Source: Marthasterias glacialis (taxonomy: Eukaryota; Echinodermata; Asteroidea; Forcipulatida; Asteriidae). Taken from it: a stretch of DNA of 64,000 nt. The first letter of the stretch is position 1; every line of letters starts with the position of its first letter. The notes below the pieces were generated by a model. The model saw only the letters and a program-made list of their open reading frames with translations, ran no database searches and was not told the DNA's origin. Both the position numbers and the translations under genes were made by a program. Shown one piece after another: positions 19,601 through 33,400 of the stretch. The stretch covers positions 24,482,227 to 24,546,226 of the forward strand of contig OU452219.1 in NCBI GenBank assembly GCA_911728455.2, given 5' to 3'.

Positions 19601-19967
19601 GTTAGCAATTCATGATTATGCCTTCCTGAAATTATGTACATCCAGATCAAACTTAGTCACTCCTTTAACTAAACTCCTCTTGTAGACAACGTACGCCTTA
19701 AAGATGCACTGTCTGATGTTTTCACAAAGTCATTGTAAAACAAGAATAGTTTATAAGACATCTTTTCTTCCTTTAGTCCAGGACGTTATCTCTTTCATTT
19801 GAGGCATCAAATGAAAAAAAATAATCAACGTTAGTAAGTTCTATAATACAAATGATTAACTGTCGGGACCTGACGAACAATTTGACATCATGTACAAACA
19901 ATTTGCATGTTACAATTATTTCATGCATTTGAGAGTATTTCAAGTTTACACCGTGACGCTTGTTACT
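16615..19967. other. Intergenic stretch
   Basis: No gene recognised. The minus-strand frame 18564-18815 (83 codons) is moderately GC-rich but has no recognisable motif. The remainder is AT-rich with no repeat structure that I could see. Confidence 0.35.
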
Positions 19968-20490
19968 CACCATTATGTCTGATATGGACATCATGTCCGA
20001 CAAGAAAATGTTGAACCATTTTGTGTCTGACAAACCATTATGTCGGACCCATTGTGTCAGACGAACTATTACGTCCGACCCATTGTATCCATCGGACATA
20101 ATGGGTCGGACACAATGGTTCAAAATAAAAAGTGTTTGACATAATAGTCCATGTCGGACAAAATGGTACTTTACGCACCATTATGTCCGACATGGACTAT
20201 TATGTCCGACGATACTTTTGAACCATTATGTCCGTCTATTGTGTCTGATTGTATGTCTGACCCGTTTTGTCCAACGGACAGAATGGGTCGACAATAATGG
20301 TTTGTCGGACACATTGGGTCGGACATGATGGTTCACAATTTCCTCGTGCGTAACACACGCGTATCTTCGAACATTTTGAGGGAACAATGGGCTCATATAC
20401 ATATATACATCGCTTTAGCGTGTCACAGATCGTTATGACCGACCCTCTGTGTCCAACAAACCTTGTCGGACATAACGGCCCATGTCGAAC
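19968..20490. repeat. Cluster of degenerate ~20-bp repeats around ATTATGTCCGAC, in both orientations
   Basis: Variants of CCATTATGTCCGACATGG and its reverse complement (GTCGGACATAATGG) recur more than fifteen times between about 19968 and 20340. Scattered copies continue to about 20490 (TTGTCGGACATAACGG). Units are separated by short variable spacers and alternate in orientation, so the block can fold extensively. It resembles the other foldback elements in the window in construction but not in sequence. The 116-codon minus frame across it is an artefact of the repeat. Confidence 0.75.
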
Positions 20491-20567
20491 ATTAGTGTGG
20501 AGTTATAAGTTCACACATTCCAACAGGCAGAGATGGTCAACGAATTTCAAAGAAAACCTACTTATAA

Positions 20568-20669
20568 GTGGATGTGAACAACAATCAAACGTTCTTTAAA
20601 GTTGATGTAAACGACAGTCAAACACACTTGAAAGTTGACGTGAACAACAATGACAGTTCTGATATTTAG
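20568..20669 (+). repeat. 33-bp tandem repeat, about three copies, open in one frame
   Basis: Units start at 20568, 20601 and 20634. Read from GTG at 20568, each encodes an 11-residue variant of VDVN(N/D)(N/S)QT(F/H)(F/L)K. The third copy diverges before a TAG at 20667. A TAA lies immediately upstream in the same frame, so coding is doubtful. Confidence 0.5.
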
Positions 20670-22204
20670 CTGAATGTCATTATACAAACTAAGTAATTAA
20701 ATAGGTTTCAAACGTATCACTAAAGGAGATTTCACCCACTGGCGAATAACTCTTTTTGATGAAACCCGAGAGGGAAGACGCACCACGCATTTTAATTGCA
20801 AAATTGTGACTGTAAAAAACAGAATGCCCAAATTCAAATTTATTGTTTTCCCTATTCAGTTTCATAACCTACACGTTATATTCTATTGTTTGACAATATT
20901 CCTCAATTCTGGTGTTTTGCACTTGTTTATTGTTGACTTTAATAGATTACATTTGAGTAAATCATGGCAAGGAACCATCGAAAAGGTGCTGCCATTGATG
21001 GGAATAGTAGACTTTTTTTGTTGGGGGTGTTCTGCATATTGAATGGACATATTATTTTCTTTACTTTGTCATTAACTTATAACGGTAATCAAAAATACAA
21101 ATTTAAGAAAGAAATAAACTGTTGTAAAAACTAGACGCAGTCATGATGCACGATGAATCTGTGTTGGTTTTGTGTGTTTTTCTTTTCTGAAATGCATCTT
21201 TCGGAGAAAAAACATACCAGTTCGAATGCTTAAGTTGGCAAGCATGCTCCGGGTGGGTGAACATTTTGTTTCCAAGAATTCTGATTCTATAATAATTCTG
21301 ACCGTCAGAATCGTGAATGATTCTTGTATCTTCAAGATTCTTGTATCTTCAAGAGTATTAAAATGTTCAGCAGTTGTAAATCACATTCCCCCATAGTGTT
21401 AATCCACAAACGAACCCAAACCGAAAGTGCTGTGAGGTTTTTGATTTAGCTGCCGGATGGAAACTCTACGGTTTTATTTTACACCGTTTGCTACTGCTGA
21501 TATCATCTCCGTTATACCCCCAAAGCACTTGAAGTATTTTCTTCAAAAGATTACAAGCTGGCGACTATATTAGGAAATCCCCAGCGCTGCTGAGACGCAA
21601 TCAACAGCCAAAGGCTTCTCGTCAGAGAGCTATACATTAGCCATATATCATGGTGTATAATAATGCTCCAGCATGAAATCTATGTACAGCCATTGATCCC
21701 TTGGTTTCGCTGCCCGTTAACCCACGGCTCGGGGGTTAGGGACCGGAATAATAAATTCCCCGGCGAGTGTATCATTGACTACGTCTTGTATCGCAAACCG
21801 AACCCCGGTAAACAGGTCTCAGTTTCTCGTACTGTTGACATTACTTTGCCGGAGCTATATATGCCATATTGACAAGGGTTTAACTGCAACGAATTCAACC
21901 TCATGTGTAAGCTCTTCATTTTGGAATCCCCCGACTGTCGAACGCATACATTTCCCCGTGCTTCTCCGAGGGTTTTCAGCATAAAATTAGTTCAAGAAAG
22001 GTTCTGTCACTTTCCCTTTTAATGATTATGTTTTTTTGAATCGTTTAAAACATCTGTAAAGTAAAAACCACGGGAATGGTCACGAAACGTACTGTGAGCA
22101 ACTAGGCCTCATCAATTTCAGAATATACGATTCACCAGGAAAGTTTCAGACTGACTCGAACAACATGCCACCGTGAAATCTGTGTATGGAATAGATTACT
22201 CAAG

Positions 22205-22226
22205 TGGGGGGGGGGGGGGGGGGGGG
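22205..22226. repeat. poly-G run
   Basis: 22 consecutive G residues. Confidence 0.95.
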
Positions 22227-24924
22227 TATGATGTGATTATTATATACCCATATCATTTTGTATCAATAGTATGGATTTTTAAAACAAATTTCGATCTGTA
22301 TCCAGTGGACTGGAGAAACAGATGTTAAGAGCCATTATTCACAAGTTCTTCACGGCTAACAGGGAAAGGGTACATTATACATCATGGTTGGAAATAAAGT
22401 CAAAATCCACTATCGATCTTCGGTTATGTGTTAAGCTTGCTCACAGTCGATCGCATCCAGCACAGCTTAATACACATACGTGATTTAATGTTGCTTTAAA
22501 ATTGTAAGGACTTTTTTATAGGCAATGAAAGGGCGCATCCAACCGGTGATGAGGGTGCGGGGATGAGGGCCTGAGGGGGAAAATTTCCCTTTTTTCAGCA
22601 ACTACTAATTCATCAGACACAAATATAACACATTCCAAATACTGTACTGTAATGACATTCTATAACAGCACAGTCACGATTCAACAAGTATGTTGAGTGT
22701 AAAAATTCTAGTTCAAGTCTGTCTGCATGCGTGAGTTTACCCGACAAGAATCACTGTTTTCAATGTAAACCACTTTGACCAAGAGTATCGGCAATGGGTC
22801 CGTTATCGGTGACTGAAACTAGACATTGGAAATGTTCTCTGTCAAAACAAGACTGTTTGAATAACAAAAGTCCATTTGTAAACTGTGTTTCCTTCTCAGT
22901 GAGTGGTTCTTGTTTAATAGTAATTTTTTATTTTTTAAATGAAGCACTTTTAGAGAATTTCCTTAGACTATCTGAACCCCTAGAAGGGACAGGTCAAAGA
23001 GAATACATATATTGGCTCTTAAAAATCGTTACCATAAAATAATATTTCGAGTGAAGGAACATTTGTAGATCCACACAACTGAGTTCAGTGTCGTACGTAC
23101 GAACTAAAAATAATACAAAAAAAACAAAATGAGCGCTTACGTATATAGGCATAGTGTACCTTCAGAAAGTGTAAAAATGAAAACAAAAATTTCTATATGA
23201 AAAATCACAGAGAGAAGGAGAACCAATGTTTTGACACGAATGACATTCTTGTCAAGCGATAAAAAAACACCCACAGATCACGCAGCAGACGCTTGTTCGT
23301 TTTCTCTCATAATTGGACCCAGAATAACACTTTCTGAGCAGTGGAACAACCAAACTCCTCGGGGAGTGAGGATGGCTGACGTTGTAGCGCGCCGAACCTT
23401 GTCAAAATGAGAAAAATATCCTCAAAAGAAAATTGCAATTTTCATATTTTGTTGTCTTGGAGGGGGAACAGGAGAGGAGAGTGGTCGCTATTTATAATGC
23501 CATCACATTGTAATATTTAAAGGGGAGTGTTTAAAGGCTTTGTTGCTGTTGTGAAAGTGAATATTATTCGGCAAAGGCGATTGTAAGCAGAAACTAAACA
23601 AGTACGAGTCGTCCCGGCAAGGTTATCTAAAGGCCTACTGAGGATAATGCTCCTTTGCCGCTTGATGACTTAAAGAAGCCAGGAGTGTACCGTCCTTTTA
23701 AAGCCTTGGTTTGAAACGGATAGTTTCTGTTTCTTGTGATGACAAAACAACCACGTCGTATTTTGATTCAGTTTTGTCTGATCCAGTGACGTAACCAGAC
23801 ATTTTCATTTGCGGGTGGGGGCAAAGCCATAGTTCAATGTGTCGAACTCTTTATTTGTGCATTGTATAAATACATTTCTTGAAGATTGCTTACCACACAA
23901 AATTGCTTGGATGTAAATAATTCAAAAAACATTACAGTGCCACATCATGTTTCCGATCGTGCATCCACAGACCTGAAGCTCAACGTTCTTTCGTAACTTC
24001 TTTCCCCATAAAAAAAAACCGAAACAAGTGATTGTTCGTAGGTAAATAATCTTGCCATGCCTTCAACTTAAAGGGAATAAAATCATTGCTTTTTAGAGGA
24101 AAAACCATTCTCATTGCGGTAATCGAAATAAGAGGTGATCTGTGGGGCTTTCAAATGCTAATTTCTCAACTTTGACGTACTTCAGACGGTATAATCATAA
24201 TATGAGGAAGATTGATATTCTGGTATGAACTTTATCAACAGTAAGCTTTTCAGATTGAAACATATCAAACTATTTTGTCCTTGTTACTAAGGGATCTGAA
24301 AAAAATATTTTCAGTCTCACTCTTCCATGAGTGATATTCATGACCCATTAGTCATGCTGTTTTTATCTGGTCAATTTATATTCGCCAATTACTCCAGTCA
24401 AAATGACAAAACTGCGATTACAATATTCAAACACGGACCCCACCCATATAAATTGACAAAACTCTACCTGTACAGTTTTATGTTTTTCAAGCCAACAGTT
24501 TTGGAGTGTCACTGAATTGGACAGTGCCATCATTTACCAATAAAATTACAAATCCTGTTTTCTGTCTGAGAGAACATATATTACAAAGCTCATCACACTC
24601 ACGAAGCCCTTTATTCTTTGGAATTATATCCAAATAGGCCTACATGTACATAGTGACTTATTGCCTTTTCGAAATTAAGGTTCGGGCTCCGGCTTAGGTT
24701 CCGTCCGACTGTTTGAAGTTTCCGTTTCTAAAGCACACGTTTCCAAAAGGGCCTATGTTGTGTTTACTTGCGCAGGACTTTACAATCTGTCGCCATGACC
24801 CTTGCCATAGTAACATAACAGATGCCTTTATTTGCACGGACAGTGGATCGATACCTATTGTGAAGCTATGACACAATCTTCATTCTACACTCAAAGCCAC
24901 TCAATACATCTATAAAGAACGAGT

Positions 24925-24942
24925 CCCCCCCCCCCCCCCCCC
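24925..24942. repeat. poly-C run
   Basis: 18 consecutive C residues. Confidence 0.95.
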
Positions 24943-27659
24943 AACCAGGAGTTTTCCTTGTTACACGGAAATTGCACAATTCCGTTTTGTTGGTTGGGCA
25001 AAGGCCCCACAGAAGAGTGCACAGACGGTTCAGTTTTGTTCTCAATCGATAATGCAGAGAGCCAGTTGTTGACTACAACAATGAGGTCTGGGTTTGGGTT
25101 GCTTTTCTCTTGTTGGTTTCGGTGGTCCGTAACAGAGGAAGGTTTCAGTCTTGTATGCAAAAGTGATCGACCCCGGCTCTTCGTGGACCCCAATCTCTCA
25201 GTGGACCCTATATTGTGCCGTTGTTATGGTGTACTTTGGAACAAATCGAAACACCCATGCAACAGGTTATGTGATTCCATTTCAAATTGTCCCACCACAC
25301 ATTGGCGTCCTGAGCAGTAAAAATGTGTGTTCTTGTAGAAAAAGAAGAAGATATTTCTAAAAAATCTTCCACTGTTACAAGAAATAAATAGAAAATAAAT
25401 ACGTATACGGCTATGAAGTTCACAGTGCCTAGTCATAGCAAACAAAACAGGGAGGAAAAACATCTTTAATTTAGTGACAGTGCATACCAATTTGTTTTCA
25501 AGTGTAAATCCATGCATATCCCTTTACATTTTAGTATAAAAACATTTGCATCACACACAACTTTAACATACTCTATCACAGTTGGTCTTTTTTGTACAAA
25601 GAAATCATCGTTCGTAACAGTTATACATGTACGTGCTTTTGCCTGTTTATGCACTGATAGCCTTCTCCTTACAGACACCTTTTTTAATTTGGCATGTGCA
25701 GTCATCAGTTCCTCGACGAGCATTTCAAGCAGCATCATTTTCAGGATGAATGGTACTGAGTTACAATTTGACACCGTGATAGGTTTCGTGTGCCTTGTTT
25801 CATTATTACTTCTATGTTTTCCCGGTCGGTTTCAGCAAACTATAATCAAATTCATAACTTCGTTTTCGTGCGCACACGGGATTCGTTCTTCTCATTCAGG
25901 TTCATTTTAGCCATTCTATTTCATTTATAGACAATCAGTCAGTTCTAAATTTTCATCAGTCTTCGGTTGAGTTTCTATGACCTATTTACAATGAATGAAA
26001 TTGAATGGTTTACCAGCCTCTTGCTGATGTTGGCTTTTGCCTCTTGCTGAATGATTTTTTGCGACCTAATGAACTTGAATGGTCTTATTTGACCAGTGAT
26101 TGCTTTAAACTATTGAAATCAAATTACATATACATGGCCCGGAAAACTTATAATTATTAATGTCTTTATTTTCAGTTTGTTTCTACAGTGGATATTACCT
26201 CCCTGGGTGACACCTTGCCTGCTATACATGCAGAGAAAACAAAAAGCAAAAACCAGTGATCTGTTGGCACAGAACAGAACATTACTACATGTACATTGTA
26301 TAATGCAATGAAGACCAGTATTGATAAAATGCATTGGAAACAATACCTTATGCTAAAACAAATTGTACGAATTTGTTTTTAACAATTAACGAGAAGCTGG
26401 TTTTACCTAATAAAACGTTTATGGCAACTGGCGTTTTCAAGAACAAAGGTGATTTATGTATCCTAGAACAGAACATCAATAGGAGAAATATCAATTAAAT
26501 ATAATGAGATGTATAAAAAAAAAATCCAAAATAATTTATTGAGACGTGAATTGATAACAATGTCCCGCACCCACCATGACCTGTGAAATTGTATTCAGTG
26601 CAGCGCTCATTTTCTCTCATACAGATGACAAATACCTTAAGGAATTTTAGTAACATCAAATTGCGCTTCGTAACGTCTGTCACTTGACCATATTGTTGAC
26701 ATAGTTTCCTTAGATTTATGACTTCGAGCGAGCCTAAGATACTAGAATACTTAGGAAATTTTTGTATGTCAAACTTGTCACGTGGACACTGGGCAAATGT
26801 GATGTAATTGTACACTATGTGCAAGACCAAAATTAAAACAAAAACAATTTTATATAGACCCTACTAGATCCAACGGCTAAACGATTCTACCAAAACCTAA
26901 TTTATGTGGGATTGTTTCGTCAGCTACAGAAGTTGCTATTTACCATTGAAGCAAAAACCCGTCACACGCGTTATTTGCCGTTTTCTCTCAGACACACGCC
27001 TTTTAGATTTAGAGGAAATAAATTAAGAGGTTTATATGTTACTTTGGTCAGGATATCATTGGGTGTTCAAACAGTAGGCCAAATGGATAAAGTAGATGCT
27101 AAACATCCCCTTTAATATCCAAATTAGAATACTGTTACTGGCATAAAGAGGCGCGCAGACGATAGCCCAGAACCTGTCCCAAGCACTTGACAGTGCAGAA
27201 TCTGTGCACAAAAATGAAAATATACTTCTCCGGAGACCGCCGAGTTGCTCCTAAGGGCAACGCGCCGTCATTCATGAGCATTACTCGGTGCCAGTCTGGC
27301 TCCGGACAACGTCCTCTATCCCTCCTCATTTACAACAGTTTTTCTTTTCTTCTTCATTTGGGTTTTCCCTCTTATCACTGCCAAGGGCATCTACCTGACG
27401 GTTTCCCGAAACCAATCTAGCTAGATAAATACTATACGCGCATTCGGGTTACTGGCTGGAATCCAGTTAGCTGAATCCCTGACTAATTTAAATGATAAAC
27501 TCTGATAGCGCCAGACTGTCATCGTGATGGATATGCCTTTAAGTTAAAGATGCGCCACTCGAATATCAATTTCTCCTTTTGGACAACGCCGTTGTCGTTC
27601 ACTGCCGGAGCTTCATTCCGTACACGCAAGAAACATGTAATGATTGTACCAGATTGTAC

Positions 27660-30234
27660 CAAGAATTTAAAATAGATCATTGTTTTATTACAAGTGCCCG
27701 AAATATGTACATGTACAAAGATAAATACACAACATCAATGTACAGCTAGCAAAAGAGTGTTAGTATAAAACATGAAAGGTTAAAACCTACAATAATGAGA
27801 TTGAACGGTCAGGATATCTCAGAAATAAAAGAACCATGTTTTGGGAAGAGGAGGGTAGTTTTAGGTCAGATCCATTCGTACACCTTGTTTACCTCCATCT
27901 CATCAAGACAACAACATAACCGGTGTTGTCCAGAATAAATGCAATGTGCGTATCGAAAACAAAAATGTAATAAAATAAAATATAATTATTACACGACACA
28001 CGAAAGGAAATGGTAAATAACATTCTTAAAGATCAACGTATGTATCTAAAACCTAATCAGAATTGACAACGTATGAAAAAAAATAATAAGTCAGCCTGTT
28101 CAAAAACTTAAAAGCAAGAACACAAATTTTTATTTTTTTGTAAATCATTAGTTTTAAAAAATTGTTCATTGCTTGCGCTTGATAGTTATAAAGGTAAGAC
28201 AGCTACAAAATCTGTCTGTGAATTTTGAAAGAGGGAATTACAAGATTAGTCTGTTCATTGTCATCAGATTACCTTGTATACACATTTTGAGGTATATGAA
28301 CATAAAAAACTGATGGTATTTTTTTTCTCGCTTGTCTGTTTCTTTAACAGTAAAACGGTTTTGTTTTCACAGTTGCAGGTAAAAAGGTTAATCTTCTTCG
28401 CTACCGTTGTTTGCGTTTAATTCAAACTCCTTATTACACTATCTCTTTTTTTCTCATTACACCTTTGTGACTGCTGGATCCAATAGGCATATACATGTTC
28501 ACGATTTGCAGCCGGTTGTTTACTTTGTCAACTCAGATCCGGGCCCTAATACGAATTTAAAATAGAAAAACTTCACACGGGACCACGGATGGTGATATTA
28601 CCAAGAGGTTAACAAACTTCAACTGTGACAGAGCCAATGCGTTTGTTTTGGAAATAGGCGAATGCTCTGTATGTTCCCTTGGTGATTGGGTAGCCGTCAA
28701 GTCCAGGCAATATACCCACCCGTACAAAAACAACGACCCTTGTATGTCGTGGAAAATTTACATTATTTTAGTCAAAACAGAGAACCCTGACCTATAAGAA
28801 ATAAAAATCTATTTAAGTGCATTTCGAATCAGCTACTTAGTGATATCAGTGTTAGATCTACTCTAAGGGTAAGTGTTTTGCTTTTCAAAGGCAGTCATTA
28901 TATACATTGTATTATGTCATGTATTTACATAGTGTGACACCACCATTATACAAAATACAAAACCATACTCATAAAGATTTTGATTTTTCCTAAAGGTCCA
29001 ATCCCAACAACGTAAAAAGGATCCCAAAAGGCCAACCATTGAGCAACTTCCACACAAAAAAACTAAACAGTGATACATATATACATTTTTGCTGGAAACA
29101 TTCCAGAAGCACCTCTGGATATTACCAAACGACTTGCAAAAAATGTTGTATTTGTGTATGTACCCCTTTGTTAGAACCGAATGTCTGACTATACGTGACA
29201 TGAATTACAAATGTTGTTTTGCAGTCTTCATGATCGAACGGGCAATATTTTGACAAGGGACTGTCTGTACACAATGTTGGTGGTGGTGTAGACCAGAGCA
29301 ATCGTCTTAATGAAGCAGGTCAAGTCAAGGTCACCATAGCCGCTTATGATGTTTTAACAAAAAGCATCGACCGAAAAAATCAGTAAAATATTTAAAATTC
29401 CACTTAACCACCGAGTTATTCACCGTCTCAAAAAGCCTCAACAGAAATAACATTATACGGGGGGAAATTAGTTAATCAACAGCGAACACATTCAAGTTTG
29501 ATATGACCCACAAGCCTTCATTTTTTTTTTTTTTTAAATTGCTTAATTTAAAGTATTTCAAAAAAGGAAGGAAATAAATCTGCTGAACAAAAAAGACTTC
29601 AAAAGCTATATAGTTGTTGTGCATCGATCCCTTTTGACAAGAGTGTAGTTTTGCCAGGCCGCAGCCATCTTTGTCGAGCTCCCTTTGTACAGGCGCATAA
29701 CACCGATAATTAATTTTTAACTTAAAAGGGACCAGACTAGGTTTTTACTCACTGTAATAAAAAAGCAATAAGCCCGAAGGATTATACTGATTTTAGTGTC
29801 TTAAAAAATATTATTCATTAGATAAAAAGAGCTTTAGGCAGTACGTTTCTTTTACGCGATAAATTCTGAAAACAATTCAATAAAGGACTCTGTAATCTGC
29901 TGTGTGTTTGTTTTGAGTTATAGGGCTACATTTGTCATGTATTGTATTCCATCTTGCTAATTATTTCAGTTGCCTCATCCTTAAGGGTTTTTGAGGGGTA
30001 CTTAATTAAAATAGTTGTTTTTTCCTTCACAGAATGACAAGGTCCAGCAACGTGTTTGTTACTCGGCAACTGCTGGTATCTACATTATAAACAATCCAGA
30101 AAACATGTATGCGTTGTAAACCACGCAAGGGTTTGTTGTGGCCACTTTCTTCAATTTAAAGGCGACTTAACTCCAAAGTTTACTCTCATCTCAAATAATA
30201 ATCTGCATCCTTCGCTGGTAACCAACTGATTCTA
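27660..30234 (-). other. 3' flank / probable 3' UTR of SPEC3-like gene A
   Basis: The region lies downstream of the gene A stop codon (TAG at 30237-30235 on minus). It is AT-rich and without coding sequence. Several minus-strand AATAAA possibilities exist (for example TTTATT on plus at about 27682), so the true 3' end cannot be set from sequence alone. Confidence 0.3.
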
Positions 30235-30437
30235 CTATTGCCCGTTCTCGTATGGTACTTCACCCGGCTGCGTCGCCACCTTCTCCTCCATGGGTCCTGC
30301 GGGTTGTTGGGTGTAGCCTGGGGGTGGTGCTCCCATTTGTTCGGTCGGCTGTGGGTACTGCGTTACAACCATCGGCTGGGCGGCTGCTGGGGTACTCGTA
30401 ATGACGGTTGTAGTTTGTGAAGGTGAATGGTAGTCAG
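30235..30437 (-). CDS. SPEC3-like: Gene A exon 3 (Pro/Gln-rich C-terminal tail and stop)
   Basis: The acceptor TTTCGTCTCTCCAG enters in phase 1. It encodes ADYHSPSQTTTVITSTP, an alternating Pro/Gln/Thr tail with PPPGYTQQPAGP, and a TAG at 30237-30235. The tail composition suggests an unstructured cytoplasmic end. Confidence 0.88.
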
Positions 30438-33400
30438 CTGGAGAGACGAAAGAAAAATAGATGAAACATCATTCACTACGCACGAGATTCACTTTGGTTG
30501 ATTGAAAATAAACTCAAGTTATTATAAGAAAGTAAACATTTAACCATAAGATGCACGGTCATGTAAAACCTGATGATGTCTTCATTCTGGCACATTTGCA
30601 TCACCACCACAGATGTTGGATTCATTTATTCTGAATGGTATCATTTCGCCGCTCTAATTGCCAGCACGATTTAAATATACCAGCCGAAAATATCATATCA
30701 CTTCTATTTTTTTCATTGGCGGGACTGGTGTTTTGATGAACAGAAAGTTGTAATGAGCGAAAATACTAAGTAAGCAACGTGCGTGCATAAAAAATTCAGC
30801 CCAATTGTAAATGTCAATCAACCAATGTAGCCTATCTTCCCCCGATGGTGATGCCAACAATCCCAGTAAGCAAATAGCACACGTACGCTGCTCTGATACA
30901 ATGCCTAAAGGCAACTTGTCTAAGGTGAGTTTTTACACGGAAGGTTGGGCTGGTTTTGTATCATGTTAGTACAGAAACCCTGCTCCATAATATTGCATAC
31001 ATTTTAAACGGATGGTAGAGTGAATTCCTTCTGTGCCTGTTTTTTTTTTTTAGAGGTGTGTCCGAAAGCAAGTATCAGACTTAATGAAACGCGATGTATT
31101 GTTTTCTTGACGAGCAAAAAGAGTTACAATTTTCCAATGCGAAACCGTTTTTAAATTCTGCAATGCAGTAATTGTTTGCTGTTTATATCATCATATCAAT
31201 GCTGTTCCTTCTGTCCTAGGCAATAAAAAGGTGGATTTGTACGTCCTATTTTCAGATATTGACTTTGTTTCAAGAATCCTTTTACTTACTTAGTTTCAAA
31301 TACATAATGTTGGTATTAAGAAATTGTCTATTTGTGTTCATGTAAATTCATTTATCTACATACTGTACCCGATGTAGATGTATCTATTTATGTATTCATT
31401 TAACTGATAGCGGAAACACAATTTAACTTACCAGACAGACCAAGGAAAGCAATTCCCCACATAATACTCCAGATCCAACCGATGAGGAAGATCCAACAAG
31501 TGAACAACTGAAGGAGTCCTACAACCACATTCAGTATACATGTGCCCGCCTTTCCTGCACCCTCTTGGCCTGGGTTACCGCAGCAAAATACCGAGAATCC
31601 AGCCACGATCGTTCCTGCAAGATAAAACAATATTGGGATGAAATCGTAAGTAAAACGTCAAAAGAACATTTTCATAATTAAGTTTTAATTAAACATGATA
31701 GTAATTGAACTGCTTTAAAAATAAAGGAAAAGAATTAAGGTATTGATTTACATTAATAAATATTGCTAATAAACCAACACAAGTTACGAAAAATCTATAG
31801 TAATGCCGTTTGGGTAATTAAACAATAATTCCACTCATGATAAACTAGCGTTCAAAAAGTATCTTCCCATGCTTTGGGCAAAAGTTGAAACATCATAAAT
31901 TTCCGGTGCACGACCTTTTTATTTCTACACAAACAAGCTCTTGGCTGGGGTATAATCAACTTATATCGAGCCACTGCTATGTTTTCCTGCATACTTTGAC
32001 GGAATTAAGGGTTTCTCCCGTGACATTCGTCTCCCGACGTGAAGCAGGGAAAACCCTCCGCTAAATCGTGCAAAATCTAATCTCTTCGGAGCACTTTCGA
32101 GTGCACCGTGAAAAACTGTCAGAGGCTTGCAAGACACGTGACTTGCCTTACGTATGTAACCCCATAAGACATTATTGAACGCCAAGGCATACGTATTGCC
32201 TCAACAATACCTTCCCTAGCTGGGTTTTATCCCCGTGCAGCTTCGTAATGACCAACTCAGATTTCCTGCGATGTGGAGTACAGTTCCCAGGGGGTTAAGA
32301 TAAAAAGCTCTAGAAATAGTGCAGTAAAAGCGCAACTGTCATTCTTACAAATTCGCAGTCGCGATTTACGGGTAGAATGCAGACATACTGTCATTTTTCT
32401 TTCGGCGAGTGTAATTAGAAAGAAACAGTTTGCCTTAATTGCAAGATCGATGGAGCTTGTTTTTTGTTTAACTAGATTCCAGATAATTTATTTCTTTCTC
32501 AATGCATTCCGTATAAAATCACTACTGACTGAGCCTCGGTTCCGCTCTTATTTCATTTTGCGCTCTTAGCTTTCACATCCGCTGACTCGTTTTTCAATGA
32601 ATGCACATCAAGGATTGCTGTGTCATCCAAAACAACTGCAGAGGAAACATTTCCCCAAGGCAAGCTGTTTGCCACTAACAGGTTTGAACGTTTGTCAGAT
32701 AAAACAGAGTTTCCAGAAAGAATAATAGGCCATACGGAGACACTTCTTTATAGACCTTTGCGTATGACGTCACTATGAGCATTTGGTATGTGAAAGGGCG
32801 CCATCGCCCTGAGGTCAAAAGAGACTGTACAATGCACATTCTACGCTGAGTTTGAACTCAAAGATGGCGGCGAATATATAAGGTCTACTTTATAAACATG
32901 GATTACAACGTTGTGTGTGGGTCAAAAGGAACAACTAAATTTCACCTATGATGTTGGTATAAGCCTACCAGTACCGTACACGCACATGTCATTCATTATC
33001 ATAGTGTTCAAACAAATGTTATTAATAAAGTTACATGTACACGGGTAATGATTAAATTAGCGTCATAATAATCAATATACAAATTGTACTAACCATTAAC
33101 ATAAATTTTGTAAACCAATTCAGTGATTATTTACCTGAAGGTTATGGTTATGGTTCTTCTTGAGCTGCAAACTATTAGAAAGTCTTTTAAAAGTGGGTGG
33201 GTGTGTCATCGTTTTAACATAAAGTCTCGATATTTCGGAAATGTTGATGGCTAGTTTGAAACATAATTATAAGAGAACAAAACTCTTACTCGAGTACTAA
33301 TAACATTGAATATTGGCCTTAACAGATGGTACACTGCTTTCTTAAGTAATATGTACGATCAAATCACTCATAAGACATGGCTGCACCAGACTACTCCTAC

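Larger units (their letters stand above)
20670..27659. other. Intergenic stretch with homopolymer runs
   Basis: No gene recognised. It includes a G run (22205-22226) and a C run (24925-24942). A GC-richer, non-repetitive part at about 21430-21985 and another at 27190-27330 might be regulatory. The longest open frame (25512-25910, 132 codons, plus) overlaps a 102-codon antisense frame. Neither shows a recognisable domain. Confidence 0.35.

Noticed and set aside
19773..20123. 116-codon minus-strand frame
   Set aside because: Runs through the ATTATGTCCGAC repeat block and has repeat-driven composition.
24798..24811. X-box-like CTTGCCATAGTAAC
   Set aside because: A good RFX match by eye, but it lies more than 5 kb from any recognised gene and more than 13 kb from the gene A promoter. 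No target can be argued.
25466..25910. 132-codon plus frame with a 102-codon antisense partner
   Set aside because: No domain, no splice or promoter context, and both strands are equally open. Probably chance, although length alone cannot exclude an exon.
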